This document shows, piece by piece, positions 4,953 through 7,303 of a stretch of 7,303 nucleotides of DNA. The notes under the pieces are model-generated. The model was not told where the DNA came from and searched no databases. It worked only from the letters and a program-made list of their open reading frames with translations. Source of the stretch: Bdellovibrionales bacterium (GTDB taxonomy: Bacteria > Bdellovibrionota > Bdellovibrionia > Bdellovibrionales > UBA1609); the NCBI GenBank assembly GCA_020435185.1, contig JAGRAA010000233.1, positions 1 to 7,303 on the forward strand. The letters run 5' to 3'. Position numbers and translations under genes: made by a program. The stretch's first letter is position 1. Each line of letters begins with the position of its first letter.

Positions 4953-7238
4953 GTGAAAGTATTAATAGTGCCTCTGTTTTTTATGGTTGTATTAATGGGG
5001 TGTGGGAAAGTCCAGTTTGCTAGTTCAGATGAATATATTCAGTCTCTAAAAGTTTCTAACCCTCAGGTTATTATTAATGACGACAAAGCCTTTACTAACC
5101 AACAAAGCGTTAGGCTCCATCTACAAGTGGTCAATGCTACTGAGATGTATATCACAAATGACCCCAGTTGTGAGACCGGTGGTGAATGGCAGCCTTTTGT
5201 TGAAGCTCGTGATTGGGACTTATCTGAACTTAATCAAGAGGTCAGTGTTTATGCAAAATTTAGACGCAATGAAAAATATGAATCTGAGTGTGTAACTGAT
5301 AGTATTATTCACGATGATATTCCCCCCACTCTGAATTTGGTAGAAACTCCAGAGGTACTCAATGGTTTAAAGTCAGTGAGAGTCGGTTTTATGACTACTG
5401 ATGAAAACTCTGGTTTAGATAAGTCTCTTTGTGGTTTAGATCAAAATGCTCTTCAGTACTGTTCTGAGCATATCGAAGTCTCGGTCAACGAAGGTTATCA
5501 TAGTGTAAGTGTAAAATCTTGGGATAAAGCAGGTAACGGATCTGAGATTAAAATCACTCAATGGTACTCTGATCAAACCGGACCAGATGTAAAACTCATT
5601 CAAGTTCCGAAAGCTTATGACAATCAAAAGAACCAGGTACTTCTCTTTGAAGCGAATGATCATAGTGGTGTTCAAAACTATGAATGTTCCCTTAATGGAA
5701 GTCCTTGGCAATCTTGTCGAGAAAATCATTTTTTAAGTAATTTGCCAGAAGGGGCCAATGTTTTTTATGTTCGTGCTCAAGACAAAGTGGGAAATTGGTC
5801 TCTTCCCGTCAATGCCTCTTGGGTTTCTGATTTTACTCCTCCTCAAGTGGAATGGTTATTTAAGCCTGAGGATTTTTCGAGCTTAAAGAAAGAACGATTG
5901 AGCTTTCGGGGAGTGGATCAACTTTCTCCCTCTTATTATTATTGCAGTATTGATATAGAAGCCTTTCAACGTTGTGAACCAAAAGAATTCTACAGTAAAG
6001 AGCTTGTTGAAGGAAATCATCAATATAGGATTTACGGAGTGGACGAAGCTGGAAATCAATCTAAGCTAATGGAAACAAAATGGCTAACGGATTTTACTCC
6101 TCCTATTTTAGCTAACCTCTCTTTACCACAGCATATGACCAATAAAACGGATGGAGTGATTCAATTTCAGGTCGAAGACAAATGGACTCATGTAGCGTCA
6201 ATACGATGCTCTATTAATGGACAGACTTTTCCGTGCTCGACAAAGACTAACGAAACTCTCTCTCACCAAACCATTGGTGTGAAAAACTTAAATATTGAAG
6301 CCGTAGACAGAGTGGGCAATATTTTAAGAGAAAACTTAAAGTTTACCGTTTATCAAGAAGTCACAAAAGAGACTGAAGATCTGGATATTACCGATCATGG
6401 TGAGCTGGATTTGTTATTTGTGATGGACAATTCAGGGTCCATGGATGATGAGCAAGAGAAAATGTCAAAACGGTTTTCTTCATTTCTTCCGTATCTTGAA
6501 GACATCAATTGGCATATTGCGATTACGACAACGGATTTAAGAGAAAAAGATAAAGACTATCAAGATGGCCAATTGGTCCATTTTGGAGAGACTCAACATC
6601 GATGGATAGAACCTTCTATGGGATTTTCAGTAGCTAATGATCTGTTTAAGTCTACAATCCAAAGAAAAGAAAATGGGTCCGATACAGAAAGTGGAGTGGG
6701 TGCAAGCTACAGAGTATTAGAGAGGTTCGCTAACGGAGAGAGTCCACATACAGGCTTTTTTAGAGATAAAGCAAATTTTAATATCGTTGTTGTGAGTGAT
6801 GAAGATGAATCTATCAATGAGTTTAAGAAAAACCCAGGCCGGTTGGTTGATTCTGTGGCCAAGCTTTGGCCAGGAAAAGACTTTAGTTTTCATTCTATAG
6901 TGGTGAATGAAGGGGATGATGATTGTAAAGACACCTTTGGCCACCGTGTAGGAAAGACCTATGAATGGCTCAGCGATCGAACGAATGGGGTAAAGGCGAG
7001 TGTTTGTTCTAAAGACTATGCAGAACCATTGAGTCACATCGGCGATAAAATAAGAAATGCCTTTAGAACCATAAAATTAAAATGTCCTCCTGTAGATAGA
7101 GATGGGGATGGGGTAATCGATATAGAAGTAAATAGAAGCGACTTTCCCAAATATACCGTCAATGGCAGCCAATTGGTTTTAGAAGAGCTTATTCCTTTAG
7201 GAAAGTATCAGATTCAGTATTATTGTGCCGTTGATTAA
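4953..7238 (+). CDS. VWA-domain lipoprotein with tandem Ig-like repeats
   Basis: A 761-aa lipoprotein with lipobox VLMGC (C17) and a GTG start. Residues about 36-120 form a divergent first beta-domain. Four repeats of about 86 residues follow (123-207, 208-293, 294-381, 382-469). Each has a Cys pair 9-10 residues apart (160/170, 245/255, 331/341, 419/428) and an (A/R)VGN or EAGN-like turn, and most end W-x-x-D before a PP linker such as DFTPP. A VWA domain follows (about 484-705) with MIDAS motif DNSGSM (D492, S494, S496), ITTTDL (524-529), GSDTESG (575-581) and SDEDES (615-620), so metal binding looks intact. The C-terminus carries DRDGDGVID (715-723), a calcium-loop motif like those of thrombospondin type 3 repeats. 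Similar VWA lipoproteins occur in myxobacteria and Bdellovibrio-like bacteria, mostly uncharacterised. A role in protein binding or adhesion is inferred. Confidence 0.9.
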   Translation: MKVLIVPLFFMVVLMGCGKVQFASSDEYIQSLKVSNPQVIINDDKAFTNQQSVRLHLQVVNATEMYITNDPSCETGGEWQPFVEARDWDLSELNQEVSVYAKFRRNEKYESECVTDSIIHDDIPPTLNLVETPEVLNGLKSVRVGFMTTDENSGLDKSLCGLDQNALQYCSEHIEVSVNEGYHSVSVKSWDKAGNGSEIKITQWYSDQTGPDVKLIQVPKAYDNQKNQVLLFEANDHSGVQNYECSLNGSPWQSCRENHFLSNLPEGANVFYVRAQDKVGNWSLPVNASWVSDFTPPQVEWLFKPEDFSSLKKERLSFRGVDQLSPSYYYCSIDIEAFQRCEPKEFYSKELVEGNHQYRIYGVDEAGNQSKLMETKWLTDFTPPILANLSLPQHMTNKTDGVIQFQVEDKWTHVASIRCSINGQTFPCSTKTNETLSHQTIGVKNLNIEAVDRVGNILRENLKFTVYQEVTKETEDLDITDHGELDLLFVMDNSGSMDDEQEKMSKRFSSFLPYLEDINWHIAITTTDLREKDKDYQDGQLVHFGETQHRWIEPSMGFSVANDLFKSTIQRKENGSDTESGVGASYRVLERFANGESPHTGFFRDKANFNIVVVSDEDESINEFKKNPGRLVDSVAKLWPGKDFSFHSIVVNEGDDDCKDTFGHRVGKTYEWLSDRTNGVKASVCSKDYAEPLSHIGDKIRNAFRTIKLKCPPVDRDGDGVIDIEVNRSDFPKYTVNGSQLVLEELIPLGKYQIQYYCAVD

Positions 7239-7251
7239 AAGGTAACAGTTC

Positions 7252-7303
7252 CCTATTCACCTTGCGCTATGTCGACGCATCGACATAGCGCAAGGTGAAT
7301 AGG
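7252..7303 (+). repeat. Perfect 24-bp inverted repeat with 4-base loop
   Basis: The arms 7252-7275 (starting CCTATTCACCTTGCG) and 7280-7303 (ending CGCAAGGTGAATAGG) are perfectly complementary over 24 bases around CGCA. The repeat starts 13 bases after the VWA stop codon. It could be an unusually long intrinsic terminator whose T-tract lies beyond the window, a dispersed palindromic repeat, or a fold-back artefact at a sequence end, since the second arm stops on the final base. No other copy is seen in the window. The repeat itself is certain; its nature is open. Confidence 0.8.

Noticed and set aside
5436..5729. 97-codon open frame on the minus strand
   Set aside because: It lies inside the VWA lipoprotein gene, whose repeats and motifs are clear. 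The antisense frame has no recognisable motif and is a shadow.
6717..7037. 106-codon open frame on the minus strand
   Set aside because: Antisense to the VWA domain and its conserved SDEDES region; no supporting motif in the antisense product.

Overview
The window looks like AT-rich bacterial chromosome from a Gram-negative (didermic) organism. Three genes carry lipobox signal peptides. One of them encodes a von Willebrand A (VWA) lipoprotein of a type I associate with predatory and social delta-type bacteria. Together with the core genes, this makes Bdellovibrionota (a low-GC Bdellovibrio or Bacteriovorax relative) or a Myxococcota-like lineage my best guess. That is inference; there is no rRNA or other decisive marker.

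Layout. Positions 1-1824 hold conserved housekeeping genes, all on the minus strand: 6-phosphofructokinase (pfkA), an HU-type nucleoid protein with a clear intrinsic terminator, and the small zinc protein YacG. The interval upstream of HU (1409-1611) holds a promoter candidate, a near-perfect 23-bp palindrome touching its -35 box, and a leader that can fold. Just upstream of yacG, in the same direction and 29 bp away, is a 202-aa lipoprotein of unknown function (1854-2462), probably co-transcribed with it.

A 194-bp divergent spacer (2463-2656) separates this lipoprotein from two large rightward lipoprotein genes. The 694-aa one (2657-4741) joins two Ig/cadherin-like domains to a long predicted beta-solenoid. 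The 761-aa one (4953-7238) carries four or five disulfide-bearing Ig-like repeats, a VWA domain with an intact metal-binding (MIDAS) motif and a short calcium-loop motif. Both look like cell-envelope binding or adhesion proteins. The 211 bp between them (4742-4952) shows no convincing terminator or promoter.

The last 52 bases (7252-7303) are a perfect inverted repeat: two 24-base arms around a 4-base loop. The second arm ends exactly on the last base of the window. It is either a strong terminator or repeat element behind the VWA gene, or a fold-back artefact at a sequence end.

I found no tRNA, rRNA, CRISPR array, transposase or phage gene. The most unusual points are the terminal inverted repeat, the architecture of the two large lipoproteins, the 694-aa gene starting without a Shine-Dalgarno site inside an inverted repeat, and unusual active-site and effector-site residues in the phosphofructokinase.
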